Part shown: positions 1-9,044 of the stretch, piece by piece
Numbering within the stretch: position 1 is the first letter of the stretch
How the letters are laid out: every line of letters starts with the position of its first letter
Assembly: GCA_021772975.1 (NCBI GenBank)
Contig: JAJFKY010000012.1
Location: forward strand, 124,001 to 188,000
From: Gammaproteobacteria bacterium
GTDB taxonomy: Bacteria > Pseudomonadota > Gammaproteobacteria > Xanthomonadales > Wenzhouxiangellaceae
Length of the DNA stretch: 64,000 bases
Reading direction: 5' to 3'
Translations under genes and position numbers: made by a program
Notes under the pieces: generated by a model
Databases searched by the model: none
Seen by the model: the letters and a program-made list of their open reading frames with translations, nothing else
What the model was told of the DNA's origin: nothing

Positions 1-45
1 GATCAACCCAAACCGGCCAACACTGAAACCGGAGCAGGCGTATGA
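1..45 (+). CDS. 3' end of the upstream transhydrogenase gene (probably pntAB), partial
   Basis: From base 1 an open frame runs 14 codons to a TGA at 43-45, and this stop overlaps the ATG of pntB (ATGA). The visible tail is polar and Pro/Thr-rich. In three-subunit transhydrogenases the small membrane subunit PntAB is encoded directly before PntB, so this is most likely its C-terminus. Only the frame and the overlap are seen; the identity is inferred from the neighbour. Confidence 0.45.
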   Translation, partial: DQPKPANTETGAGV

Positions 46-1466
46 GTGCCTGGCTGAACTCCCCCTGGTTGACGGCGTGGATTATTCCGGGCGCTTATTT
101 TCTGGCCGCGCTGGTGTTGATTCTGGGCCTGCGCGCCATGAGCAGTCCGGTAAGCGCGCGCAAAGGCATTGTGCTGGCCGGACTGGCCATGGGCCTGGCG
201 GTGCTGGTGACATTTGTGCACCCTCGCGTGGGCGGCAATTACCTGCTGATGATTATTGCCATCTTAAGCAGCGGTATCCTGGCGTGGGTCAGTGCCAAGC
301 GTGTGCCGATGACCGATATGCCACAGATGATCGCGCTTTACAACGGCATGGGCGGTGGTTCAGCGGCTGCGATTGCGGCGGTGGAATTGCTACGCGCCGG
401 ACATGGACATGAGGTGGGGCTGTTAACCAACAGCATTGCCGGGATGGGCGCGCTGATCGGCACCATCGCCTTTTCCGGTTCGCTGATCGCGTTTGCCAAA
501 CTGCAGGGCTGGATGCGCAAAGTCTGGCGTTTTCCCGGTCAGCAATATCTCAACCTGCTGCTATTTGTGTTGACGGTAATCTCCGGCGTACTGGTGGTCA
601 TCGGCTACCAGCATGACTTGCTGTCGCTGAATATGTTGTTACTGGCATTTTTTGTGCTGGCTCTGATCGTCGGCTTTGCCATGACCGTACCCATCGGTGG
701 CGCGGATATGCCGGTGGTGATTTCACTCTACAACGCCCTGACCGGCCTGGCTGTAGGCTTTGAGGGCTATGTTCTGAATATCCCGGCTATGATGATCGCA
801 GGTGTCGTGGTGGGTGCCGCGGGCACGCTGTTAACCCAGTTGATGGCTAAGGCGATGAATCGCCCCTTAAGCAATGTGCTGTTCTCCGGATTCGGCACCG
901 GCGATGATGGCGGTCCTGCCGACGAAGGTGGCGGCAGCATGCAGGCGATTGAAGCGGTGGATGGTGCGATTCTGATGGCCTATGCCGAGAATGTGATCAT
1001 CGTACCTGGTTACGGCATGGCGGTGGCGCAGGCCCAGCACCGCATCTGGGAATTGACCCAGGTACTGCAAAAGCGTGGCGTACGAGTGCGCTTTGCGATC
1101 CACCCGGTGGCCGGACGTATGCCGGGACATATGAATGTCCTACTGGCTGAAGCCGGTGTGCCCTACGATCTGATTGAAGACCTGGAAGATATCAACAATC
1201 AGTTCAGTCAGACTGACGTGGCGTTGGTAATCGGGGCCAACGATGTGGTCAATCCGGCCGCCCGTGATGACCGCAGCAGCCCGATATTTGGCATGCCCAT
1301 TCTGAACGTCGACCATGCCAAGAACGTGATCATTATCAAGCGCGGCCGTGGCACCGGCTTTGCCGGTATCGAAAACCGCCTGTTTGTCGGGGACAACTCG
1401 CGCATGCTGTTTGGCGATGCGCAGAAGATGGCGCATGAACTGATTGCCGGGGTCAAGACGCTTTAG
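42..1466 (+). CDS. pntB: NAD(P) transhydrogenase subunit beta
   Basis: Subunit beta of the inner-membrane, proton-translocating transhydrogenase, which passes hydride from NADH to NADP+ using the proton gradient and so supplies NADPH. The 474-residue protein has a hydrophobic N-terminal half (to about residue 280) with many membrane helices and a soluble C-terminal NADP-binding domain. That domain starts near residue 317 with VIIVPGYGMAVAQAQ, the dIII nucleotide-binding motif, and continues with the conserved HPVAGRMPGHMNVLLAEA. Length is close to the usual 460-480. A GGAG lies 8 bases before the ATG, and the start overlaps the stop of the upstream gene, so the subunits are translationally coupled. 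Nothing unusual is seen. Confidence 0.97.
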   Translation: MSAWLNSPWLTAWIIPGAYFLAALVLILGLRAMSSPVSARKGIVLAGLAMGLAVLVTFVHPRVGGNYLLMIIAILSSGILAWVSAKRVPMTDMPQMIALYNGMGGGSAAAIAAVELLRAGHGHEVGLLTNSIAGMGALIGTIAFSGSLIAFAKLQGWMRKVWRFPGQQYLNLLLFVLTVISGVLVVIGYQHDLLSLNMLLLAFFVLALIVGFAMTVPIGGADMPVVISLYNALTGLAVGFEGYVLNIPAMMIAGVVVGAAGTLLTQLMAKAMNRPLSNVLFSGFGTGDDGGPADEGGGSMQAIEAVDGAILMAYAENVIIVPGYGMAVAQAQHRIWELTQVLQKRGVRVRFAIHPVAGRMPGHMNVLLAEAGVPYDLIEDLEDINNQFSQTDVALVIGANDVVNPAARDDRSSPIFGMPILNVDHAKNVIIIKRGRGTGFAGIENRLFVGDNSRMLFGDAQKMAHELIAGVKTL

Positions 1467-1917
1467 GCGGTCCCGCTTCCCGGAAGATTGCGCAGAACGG
1501 CGTTTGATTGCGGCGGATGCGGCAACTCACTGGCTTTTGATCAACGGGAGACTGGGCCATCGGCGGGTGATTTTTTTATCGGCCTGTGGCAATACCTTTT
1601 CCTTTGCAGCCTTGCTGACGGTGACCATGGTGCTTGCCGCTGCCGGTGGTTACTTCAATAGTCTGTTAGGCGAGCGACAGGCCTGGTCGGTTTGGTTCCG
1701 TTGGTCTTCAAACCAATGCCCGACGAGCATGAATACCCTTGCGATGGGTGCCGCGAATGTGCCCTGAAGCAAACAGACCATCCTTAAAACTTTTGTAATA
1801 ACGAGCCTTAGAGCAAAGATCAATAGCATTAATATCCATAAGCTGTATTTTGTATCCTCTTGACAATAACAACTGATATAGTGTTATACTGTTGTAACAC
1901 ACCAAGGAGCCATCACC
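1467..1917. other. Intergenic region, no supported gene
   Basis: 451 bases between pntB and the lipoprotein gene. A 107-codon plus-strand frame overlaps the end of pntB here, but it has no ribosome binding site and no recognisable family. The last 120 bases are distinctly AT-rich and carry the promoter described separately. No RNA gene or terminator was recognised. Confidence 0.6.
1860..1890 (+). promoter_or_regulatory. Predicted sigma70 promoter of the lipoprotein gene
   Basis: A perfect -35 TTGACA (1860-1865) is followed by TATACT (1885-1890, five of six matches to the -10), spaced 19 bases or 18 if TTATAC is used. An AAGGAG at 1904-1909 sits 8 bases before the ATG at 1918. The surrounding AT-richness stands out from the neighbouring coding DNA. 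The long spacer is the weak point. Confidence 0.55.
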
Positions 1918-3702
1918 ATGTCATTTAAGAAACTTTTATTAAGCGGAGCGTTGGCCGCCGGTCTGGTTGCCTGTGGCGACCAGTCATCCGACCAGGCCAG
2001 TGCTCCATCAGCACAGCAAGCCGCCACCACCGCGGGTTTACTGGCGCGGGTACCGGCTGAAACACCGTATTTGTTCCTCAACACCAAGCCTGTCTCCGAC
2101 CAATTGTATGATCATTACATCGACCAATACGCCAGTACGCTGGACAGTATGGCGCTGATGCTCGACGACATCGAACTGGAAGAAGACAATCCCGAGGCGC
2201 AATCAGCGCTCAATTCACTGGGCAGATTTTACCGCCTGCTGGCAGAGCTGGACAGCAGCAGCGATATCCGCGAAAAAACCGGTATTAACGCCAATGGCAT
2301 GGGCATGCTGTACGGCGCCGGAGTATTTCCGGTGGTGGTGATGGAAATTGCCGACCAGGCCAAGGCGAGCGCCACCCTGACTGAACTGATGCAGGACGAT
2401 CAGGGCAATGACAACAGCCAGAGCGTGAGCGTGGACGGCGTCAGTATCAGTAAAAAAACGTTTGCTGATGACCATGTCGCTGTCTACTGGCAGATAACCG
2501 AACAACATATGACACTGAGCATTCTGCCGGTACAGATGGAAGCGGATTATCTCAGCCAGATATTCGGTGACGCCCGGCCCGCCAACGCATTCAGTATGAA
2601 CCAGGTCAACGACATGAACAGCCGTTATGGTTTCAGTGGCTATGGCAGCGGTTTCTTTGACCTGGTCGGACTGTACGATCAACTGGTCAGCGGTGACACA
2701 CCGGAAGGCGCATCGCTGGCAGCGTTGCTGGAAGATGATCAGCAAAGCTTCTTGAATGAACCAGCGTGTGTAGCGGAAGTACGCACCCTGCTCAGCAAAG
2801 CACCGCGTCTGTATTCCGGCCTCACCAGCTTAAGCACCGAACAAATGAGCATGCGCAGCGTGGTCGACATGGATAGCAACCTGCGGGCAGGTCTGACCAA
2901 TGTAGTCGGGAATGCTCCGATCGGCGTAGACCCCGGAACTCCACTCAACTTTGCCTTGAATCTGAATCTGGCCGGGCTGCGTGATTTTCTCGCTGAACAG
3001 ACCAGCAATGTGCTGCAAACACCTTATACCTGCTCACATCTGGCTGGTCTGAATGATGCCGCGCAACAGATCAATACCGGCGTGAACCAGCCCATGCTGC
3101 CGTTGCTTGGCACCATTAACGGTTTACAGATATCACTGACCAACCTGAATCTGGATCAACTGGATCAGCAGGAACTGGCGGATATGTCTGAAATGGAAGA
3201 TATAGCGCGGCAGACCCAGGGGCACATGGTGCTGTATACGGAACAACCGAATATGTTGATCGGACTCGGTCAAATGGCATTGCCGTTCCTGGCCGGACTG
3301 GATCTGCAGCCCGGCGGCGAGCCACAGTTACTGGAGAGTGATTTCATCCCCGCGGGCTATGGCCCGGCGTATATTGCCAGCTCTGATTCGGCCATCGGCG
3401 TAGCCATTGGTGAACAGCAGCAGGACAGCCTGAGCCAACTGCTGAATGCCGATGGCAACGACCAGCCGGTATTGTTCAGTTTCGGCATGGATTACCAGCT
3501 GTACAGTCAGTTCCTGGGCTACGTGCAGGCCCTGGAAGAGGTTAACGATGATGGCGAAGCGGACAGCCCGGAAGATGAGAAATTCAAAGCCCTGATGCAG
3601 CAGATGTATCAGAACTACGCCAACCTGGGATATAGCTATAGCAGCGTGCTGGTCAACGAACAGGGTCTGGTGATGGATCAGGTTATATATATGAATGACT
3701 AG
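1918..3702 (+). CDS. Uncharacterised exported lipoprotein (594 aa)
   Basis: Function not recognised. The N-terminus is a lipoprotein signal: basic start, hydrophobic stretch, then lipobox GLVAC with Cys19 as the lipidated residue and Gly at +2, which in gammaproteobacteria favours the outer membrane. A short Ser/Gln/Ala linker follows, then a globular domain beginning LLARVPAETPYLFLNTKPV. The C-terminal quarter is acidic (EEVNDDGEADSPEDE near residue 545). No catalytic motif, repeat or membrane segment was found in the mature part. It has its own promoter and good ribosome binding site, and ends at a strong bidirectional terminator, so it is probably monocistronic. The lipoprotein call is solid; the role is open. 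Confidence 0.8.
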   Translation: MSFKKLLLSGALAAGLVACGDQSSDQASAPSAQQAATTAGLLARVPAETPYLFLNTKPVSDQLYDHYIDQYASTLDSMALMLDDIELEEDNPEAQSALNSLGRFYRLLAELDSSSDIREKTGINANGMGMLYGAGVFPVVVMEIADQAKASATLTELMQDDQGNDNSQSVSVDGVSISKKTFADDHVAVYWQITEQHMTLSILPVQMEADYLSQIFGDARPANAFSMNQVNDMNSRYGFSGYGSGFFDLVGLYDQLVSGDTPEGASLAALLEDDQQSFLNEPACVAEVRTLLSKAPRLYSGLTSLSTEQMSMRSVVDMDSNLRAGLTNVVGNAPIGVDPGTPLNFALNLNLAGLRDFLAEQTSNVLQTPYTCSHLAGLNDAAQQINTGVNQPMLPLLGTINGLQISLTNLNLDQLDQQELADMSEMEDIARQTQGHMVLYTEQPNMLIGLGQMALPFLAGLDLQPGGEPQLLESDFIPAGYGPAYIASSDSAIGVAIGEQQQDSLSQLLNADGNDQPVLFSFGMDYQLYSQFLGYVQALEEVNDDGEADSPEDEKFKALMQQMYQNYANLGYSYSSVLVNEQGLVMDQVIYMND

Positions 3703-3740
3703 CCTGCGCAACCAACCGCCAGTTCCAGTTGTAGCTGGTT

Positions 3741-3770
3741 AAAAAAAGCCCCGCGTTGCGGGGCTTTTTT
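3741..3770. terminator. Bidirectional intrinsic terminator
   Basis: A-tract, GC-rich stem GCCCCGC/GCGGGGC with a 3-base loop, and T-tract, readable on both strands. It lies between the convergent lipoprotein gene (ends 3702) and the secreted-protein gene (ends 3793) and should serve both. Confidence 0.9.
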
Positions 3771-3792
3771 ATGCATAAAGCAACTCAGTTGA

Positions 3793-5631
3793 TCATTGAC
3801 TTTCAAAGCCGTCAACCAGAAACTGCTCACCCAGTTGCGGCACCAGAATATCCAGATTAGCGGTATTGATAGAAGTCGTATCACCAAGGCGAATAGTTGC
3901 CTGTCCAGCGGTGGGCGGACCGGAAATGAAGGTGATGGTATAGGCATTGCCCCAGGGCATTTCATCACCAACGCCGGCACGGATGCTGAAGTTAGCAGTC
4001 GAATCCACCGTCCAGTCGTTAGCGGCATCCTGATCCACATCATGGAAGGTAACGTCATTCATTCTGCCGGCGGGCACATTCAGGGCCAGCTCGGAAAGCC
4101 CCAGCGGGCTGTCAAAGTTTTCCAGCACGTAGGTCCAGCGGAACTGCCCGTTGCCAAGCTCCACACTCCTGACCGCCAGGGTGAAATGACCGTTTCTGCC
4201 CGGGTCAGCAAATCTTACATTCTGGCTGCCCGTGCTGGGATCAGTGGATGGCGGAACCCACAGATCAATGGCCGGACCTTCGACAAATGGTTGCAGGCTG
4301 TAAGCCCAGCCGTTGCCGCCACCCGGGTTGTTGGGAACAACCGGACGGTAGCCCATTGAGTTATAGATGTTGACATCATCACGAATGACGTACCAGGAAA
4401 AGAATATGTACTGAGCACCCGGGGTTTGCAGATCTTCACGCAGCACCTGCATGCGATTTTCACCAGGCGCGCTGGAGAAATTTTCCTGTGAGCCGTCGCC
4501 GTTAGGATCAAAGAATGAACCGGTGCTGACAAATACGCCCGTCTCCGGATTGACTTCAAAGCGCGGGCCTAAATCACGATCTGAGTCATTGTTGCCTACC
4601 CCGTAAACGTCACCACAGCCGGGCCACAGTACCTGGTTGTCATTACAGTTGATGGTGCAGCTGGAATTAATCGTCAGGAATGCATGTTTAATTCCTGAGC
4701 GGCCAATCTGCTCCATTACGCCGTCGGTTATCCGATACAGGTTCCAGATCAGGTACGGGTGCTGGTCGGTGTTGTAAGGAGGAAAGAAGCCCTGGAATTT
4801 CTGCTGCCAGGGTACATCCGCGCCGTCCAGACCAACCAGACTGCGCAGACTGCTGCTGGGCGCAATCAATTCAAATGTACCGTCAGCATTGCTGACCGTG
4901 CCGACATCTGACACTGAACCCATATTGGTCAGACCCACATCAGCAATAAATCCTTCGGTTGGCCATTTGGGACGATCCATGCAGGTGCTGCCACGGTTGG
5001 CGAGCGCCGCGCCGGCAGGAACATTAAGATTCAATTCCAAAGCCAGCTCACCGATAAACTGATCGGTCAATTCCGGGCGGCCCAGCCGGCTGGCCAGATC
5101 ACCTGCAATGCGGATATCCATGCGCTCCATAACCAGTTGATCAGTCTCCTGGGACACATAGACATGAATGTTGGTGGCATAAAACAGAGTATTGCCGGCG
5201 CTGTCCTGCAGCGCAAAGGTATCAAACTCAAACCCGCCAACAGGCTTGATGATCATTTCCGACCAGCTGATGGTTTGCCCCTGACTGGTGAACCAGAAAG
5301 GCTGCTCAAGGGTCAGAGCGCCATCAATAAAACCGGCAAAATTGCCAAATGGACTGTGAAACTCAATGCTGCCCAGATTTTGCACCGGTACTTTGTAATA
5401 GTTGCCGGGCTGAGCGCGTTGGCTGTTCTGAATACTCAGTTCCCAATCAGCAAATATGTCATCCTGCAATTTGATTTCGACTTCGCCGCCCCAGGCCGAC
5501 CAAATTTCGGTGGAATTGCTGACGTCCGCACGGTTGACCAGTGCATCCGCCGAGGCTGCGAGCGACAATAGCAGGCCACAGCTTACCGCCATTACCCTGC
5601 CAACTAAAAAACCTGCCAGTTGATTTCTCAT
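3793..5631 (-). CDS. Large secreted protein with C-terminal DGFE tail (612 aa)
   Basis: An exported protein of unknown function. It starts with a classical signal peptide (hydrophobic core about residues 14-26, likely cleavage after ASA or ADA near 28-30). The middle holds a cysteine-containing block, QIGRSGIKHAF, then paired cysteines, LWPGCGDVYG and LGPRFEVNPETG. I recall similar blocks in uncharacterised secreted proteins of Planctomycetes and Gammaproteobacteria; no activity is assigned. The last residues are EQFLVDGFESQ, the same kind of tail as on the small protein ending at 18660. A GGAAGAG precedes the ATG. It appears monocistronic and ends at the shared terminator. Extracellular location is inferred from the signal peptide and the absence of later membrane segments. 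Confidence 0.8.
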   Translation of the reverse strand: MRNQLAGFLVGRVMAVSCGLLLSLAASADALVNRADVSNSTEIWSAWGGEVEIKLQDDIFADWELSIQNSQRAQPGNYYKVPVQNLGSIEFHSPFGNFAGFIDGALTLEQPFWFTSQGQTISWSEMIIKPVGGFEFDTFALQDSAGNTLFYATNIHVYVSQETDQLVMERMDIRIAGDLASRLGRPELTDQFIGELALELNLNVPAGAALANRGSTCMDRPKWPTEGFIADVGLTNMGSVSDVGTVSNADGTFELIAPSSSLRSLVGLDGADVPWQQKFQGFFPPYNTDQHPYLIWNLYRITDGVMEQIGRSGIKHAFLTINSSCTINCNDNQVLWPGCGDVYGVGNNDSDRDLGPRFEVNPETGVFVSTGSFFDPNGDGSQENFSSAPGENRMQVLREDLQTPGAQYIFFSWYVIRDDVNIYNSMGYRPVVPNNPGGGNGWAYSLQPFVEGPAIDLWVPPSTDPSTGSQNVRFADPGRNGHFTLAVRSVELGNGQFRWTYVLENFDSPLGLSELALNVPAGRMNDVTFHDVDQDAANDWTVDSTANFSIRAGVGDEMPWGNAYTITFISGPPTAGQATIRLGDTTSINTANLDILVPQLGEQFLVDGFESQ

Positions 5632-5800
5632 CGTTCTCTTCCGTCATCTGTAAATTGTTGAAATGCAGGCAAATATGTTACATCAGCTGCTATCCCGCAG
5701 CTCCATATGCACGCCTAACCGATTATTATCTCTATTAGTATAACCAATAACTGTCAAAAACCCGTAATAGCGGATTTCTGCATACACCGCCTGAATTCAG

Positions 5801-6961
5801 CTATTCGCTGAATAACTGCCGGCAGATGTCGTAATACAGACTGTGCAATAACTCCAGATCGGCCAGTAAAGTGTTCTCATTGACCTGATGAATGGTCTGA
5901 TTGACCAAACCAAGCTCTACCACCTGGACCTTTTCAGCCGCAAAAAAGCGCCCATCCGAGGTCCCGCCGCCGGTATCACGTACCGGCGTCAATCCGGTCA
6001 CCCGCTGAACCGCCGATTGCACCGCATCAACCAGCCTGCCTTGCCGGGTAATAAAAGGCTGGCCGCTGGCGTGCCAGTCCAGTTCATAACGCCCGCAGTC
6101 ACTGGCCTCCAGCAAGTCGATAATCCGTCGCCGCAGAATGTCGGCTGGACTGACCGGGTTGTTACGGATATTGAACTGGGCACGCAGCATACCGGGCGTG
6201 ACGTTGGCGGCACCGGTACCGGCCTGGATATTGGAAAAATGCAGCAGCGTGGCCGGGAAGTGTTCATCCCCCTGATCAAATACCTGATTGACGATGGCCT
6301 GCAAAGCCGCCAGCGCGCGATGCGCTGGATTGTCCCGCCGGGCTGCGTAAGCAGTATGCCCCTGGGTTCCAAAAAAGCGGATTTCTCCATGTATAGACCC
6401 ACGCCGGCCAATCCGGACATTATCCCCCAGCTGTTCCAGACTGGAGGGCTCACCCACCAGGCAGTAGTCAGGCAGTAGCTGTTCTTTCAGCAGCTGCGGC
6501 AGCACTATCCTGACGCCCTCTTCAGCACTGCCTTCTTCATCGCTGGTCAGCAGTAATGACAGTCTGCCGGCATGCCCGGGCTGGTGCTGCACAAACGCGC
6601 CCAGCGCGGTTACCATCGCCGCCACGGCGCCTTTCATATCCGCCGCACCACGGCCATACAGACGCTGCGCACGCTCGGTGGGCGTAAACGGCGGACTGAT
6701 CCAGTCCTGTTGTGGGCCGGGCGGCACCACATCGGTATGGCCTAAAAACAGCAGGTGCGGGCTTCCCTGACCATGGCTGTACAAGGTATTGGTCACCTTG
6801 CCGGATGAATAATCGCGTGCGGTAAAGCCGGCCTGAGCCAGATTTTCAGCCAGCATATCCTGACAACCAGCATCGTCTGGTGTCACCGAAGGCCTCGCCA
6901 GCAAGGCTTTGGCCAATTCCGTGGTGGTCTGTGGAATCAGACCCTGAGCATTAATAGACAT
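5801..6961 (-). CDS. dapE: Succinyl-diaminopimelate desuccinylase
   Basis: Zinc-dependent hydrolase of the lysine and meso-diaminopimelate pathway. It removes succinate from N-succinyl-LL-diaminopimelate in the cytoplasm and so feeds peptidoglycan synthesis. The M20 peptidase metal and catalytic motifs are present: LGHTDVVPPG, the bridging Asp in GRGAADMKGAV, TSDEEGSAEEG with the catalytic Glu, and a C-terminal His in NQTIHQVNEN. Length is 386 residues against about 375 in E. coli. It is divergent from the transsulfuration enzyme at 7007 with only about 45 bases between the start codons. In enterobacteria a YffB/ArsC-like gene neighbours dapE; here the related gene lies about 9 kb away at 15761. 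Confidence 0.96.
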   Translation of the reverse strand: MSINAQGLIPQTTTELAKALLARPSVTPDDAGCQDMLAENLAQAGFTARDYSSGKVTNTLYSHGQGSPHLLFLGHTDVVPPGPQQDWISPPFTPTERAQRLYGRGAADMKGAVAAMVTALGAFVQHQPGHAGRLSLLLTSDEEGSAEEGVRIVLPQLLKEQLLPDYCLVGEPSSLEQLGDNVRIGRRGSIHGEIRFFGTQGHTAYAARRDNPAHRALAALQAIVNQVFDQGDEHFPATLLHFSNIQAGTGAANVTPGMLRAQFNIRNNPVSPADILRRRIIDLLEASDCGRYELDWHASGQPFITRQGRLVDAVQSAVQRVTGLTPVRDTGGGTSDGRFFAAEKVQVVELGLVNQTIHQVNENTLLADLELLHSLYYDICRQLFSE

Positions 6962-6967
6962 GCGGCG

Positions 6968-6973
6968 TATAAT
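6968..6973 (+). promoter_or_regulatory. Candidate -10 element for the 7007 gene
   Basis: A perfect TATAAT lies about 34 bases before the ATG at 7007, with a poor -35 candidate (CTGAGC, 6944-6949) inside the 5' end of dapE at 18-base spacing. Transcription would start near 6980 and give a short leader. Based only on the match and spacing. Confidence 0.4.
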
Positions 6974-7006
6974 GCCGGATTCGCTAATTCAGACCAACTA
7001 TTGATT

Positions 7007-8170
7007 ATGAACTCCAGCAAACCACAGCAACTCGCCACCCGCGTTATTCATGCCGGGCAGTCTCCTGATCCATCTACCGGCGCGATCATGCCGCCGATTT
7101 ATGCCACCAGCACCTATGTGCAGAAAAGCCCCGGCGAGCATCAGGGCTTTGAGTATTCACGCTCGCATAATCCCACCCGATTTGCGTTTGAACGGTGCGT
7201 CGCGGATCTGGAAGATGGCGCGCGTGGTTTTGCTTTTGCCTCGGGCATGGCGGCTACCGGCACACTGCTGGAGTTGCTCGATAGCGGCGATCATCTGCTG
7301 GCCATGGACGATCTGTACGGCGGTACCTACCGGCTGTTCGAGAAGGTCCGTCGGCGCAGCAGCAACCTGGACTTCAGCTTTATTCCACTGCATCAGGAGG
7401 GGGCTCTGGAAGCTGCCTGGCAGGACAATACCCGCATGCTGTGGATCGAAACCCCCACCAATCCCATGCTGACCCTGGTGGATATCAGACAGGCGGCTGA
7501 GTTTGCCCACAGCAAGGGCGCACTGGTGGTGGTTGATAACACTTTTGCCACGCCTATGATTCAACAGCCGCTCAACATGGGCGCGGATATCGTGATGCAT
7601 TCGGCGACCAAATACCTGAACGGCCATTCGGATATGGTGGGTGGTGTGGCGGTCACCAAAACGGCGGAACTGGGCGAAGAGCTGGCTTTTCTGCAAAACT
7701 CTATTGGCGGCGTGCTGGGTCCGTTTGACAGCTTTCTGGCCCTGCGCGGCCTGAAAACACTGTCGCTGCGGATGGCGGCCCACAACCATAACAGCCAGAT
7801 TATCGCCGAGCGCCTCAGCCAGCACCCGCGTGTTGCCAAAACCATTTACCCCGGTCTGGCGGATTTCCCGCAGCGTGAGTTGTGCAAGCAACAGATGCAG
7901 GGCATGGGCGGCGGCATGGTCAGTTTTGTACTGGCTGACGATGCGACGGCAACCCGCCGGGTACTGGAGAGCTTCAAGCTGTTTTCGCTGGCCGAAAGCC
8001 TCGGCGGCGTGGAAAGCCTGGTCAATCATCCGGCCATCATGACCCATGCATCAGTACCGCTGGAGCGCCGCCGGGAACTGGGCATTTCCGACAGTCTGAT
8101 TCGCCTGTCCGTCGGCATCGAGGACGTAGAAGATCTGTGGCAGGATATTGAAGCGGCGCTGCAGGCCTGA
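7007..8170 (+). CDS. Cystathionine gamma-lyase/gamma-synthase family PLP enzyme
   Basis: A cytoplasmic pyridoxal-phosphate enzyme of the Cys/Met metabolism family. It carries the family signature around WIETPTNPML, the VVDNTFATP block and the PLP lysine in MHSATKYLNGHSD (near residue 205), plus the C-terminal SLGGVESLVNHPA and RLSVGIEDVEDL motifs. About 387 residues, normal for the family. Sequence inspection cannot separate cystathionine gamma-lyase (cystathionine to cysteine) from gamma-synthase (methionine synthesis). The cystathionine beta-synthase at 16237 in the same window favours the lyase and reverse transsulfuration. The frame opens with TTG at 7001, but the ATG at 7007 is the more likely start. 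No clear Shine-Dalgarno is seen. Confidence 0.9.
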   Translation: MNSSKPQQLATRVIHAGQSPDPSTGAIMPPIYATSTYVQKSPGEHQGFEYSRSHNPTRFAFERCVADLEDGARGFAFASGMAATGTLLELLDSGDHLLAMDDLYGGTYRLFEKVRRRSSNLDFSFIPLHQEGALEAAWQDNTRMLWIETPTNPMLTLVDIRQAAEFAHSKGALVVVDNTFATPMIQQPLNMGADIVMHSATKYLNGHSDMVGGVAVTKTAELGEELAFLQNSIGGVLGPFDSFLALRGLKTLSLRMAAHNHNSQIIAERLSQHPRVAKTIYPGLADFPQRELCKQQMQGMGGGMVSFVLADDATATRRVLESFKLFSLAESLGGVESLVNHPAIMTHASVPLERRRELGISDSLIRLSVGIEDVEDLWQDIEAALQA

Positions 8171-8204
8171 GTGACGGCCTAAGCTCACTTCCTGCAAGCC
8201 TGCT

Positions 8205-8990
8205 ATGACGATGACCAAAGACGAATATCTGCGCGGTATTCTGGCATTTGGCCAGACCGATGAAGCCTATTTACGCTGGCATGCGGAGCGGTTTTTACTG
8301 ACCAAAGCCGCCGTTGACCAGCGCATCGGCCGCGGCCAGGCTAAAGTCATTTTTGATATTGGCGCGCACTGGCTGCATCAGGCTTATCTGTATGCTCAGG
8401 ATGGTCATCAGGTTATTGCCACGGATGTCGGCGGTGTGCTGGCGGTGCAATCCGTCCAGCAGTTAGCTAAAACCCACGGCATCCGTCTGCTGCAATCCAG
8501 TGGATTTGATCAGCAACAGGCTTTTGCCGAACTTGCTGACAGTTCCGTCGATCTCGTACTGTTCACGGAAATACTGGAACATATTACCTTTAATCCGGTG
8601 GCACTGTGGCGGGAAATCCACCGCGTCATGAAACCGGATGCGGTGGTGGTTATCACCACGCCCAATTATTACTTCTGGCAATCACGCGCCTGGAACCCGG
8701 CCCGTTTTCTGCGCCGTATGGGCGGTGGCATCCAGGTCGAGGATATCATCACCCAAATCACCTACGGACATCACTGGAAAGAGTATGCCGCGCGCGAAAT
8801 TGTGCGCTACTTTGAAGTGCTGCCCGTTCCGCTGTATGTCGGGCACGCCCGATACCTGTCTTTCAACCAACAGCACCGGCAGGGCTCAAACAGCTGGAAG
8901 ACCCGCTTATTTCATCACCTGGAACGGCACTTTCCGAGCCTGCGTGATTCCATTTATGTAGAAGTGCGCAAAGCTGACGCCGGGCTGTAA
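8205..8990 (+). CDS. Class I SAM-dependent methyltransferase (261 aa)
   Basis: A predicted cytoplasmic methyltransferase of unknown substrate. Motif I is VIFDIGAHWLHQA (about residues 48-60), followed by an acidic strand end ATDVGG that would contact the ribose of S-adenosylmethionine. Motif IV is LVLFTEILEHI, and a post-motif strand reads VVVITTPNYYF. This is the Methyltransf_11/23-like layout with a C-terminal extension rich in aromatic and basic residues. It lies 34 bases downstream of the transsulfuration enzyme on the same strand and may be co-transcribed, but no functional link is evident. Confidence 0.8.
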   Translation: MTMTKDEYLRGILAFGQTDEAYLRWHAERFLLTKAAVDQRIGRGQAKVIFDIGAHWLHQAYLYAQDGHQVIATDVGGVLAVQSVQQLAKTHGIRLLQSSGFDQQQAFAELADSSVDLVLFTEILEHITFNPVALWREIHRVMKPDAVVVITTPNYYFWQSRAWNPARFLRRMGGGIQVEDIITQITYGHHWKEYAAREIVRYFEVLPVPLYVGHARYLSFNQQHRQGSNSWKTRLFHHLERHFPSLRDSIYVEVRKADAGL

Positions 8991-9044
8991 CAGCCGCTCT
9001 GGCGCAGCCCGAAAATGCTTTCAATACCGCATAGTGGGTGGTGC

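Noticed and set aside
1444-1767. A possible 107-residue protein after pntB
   Set aside because: It overlaps pntB, has no ribosome binding site and no homologous feature. Only a short hydrophobic segment is seen.
7157-8047. A 296-codon minus-strand open frame opposite the transsulfuration enzyme
   Set aside because: It is antisense to conserved PLP enzyme motifs and rich in His, Gln and Arg without any recognisable domain.
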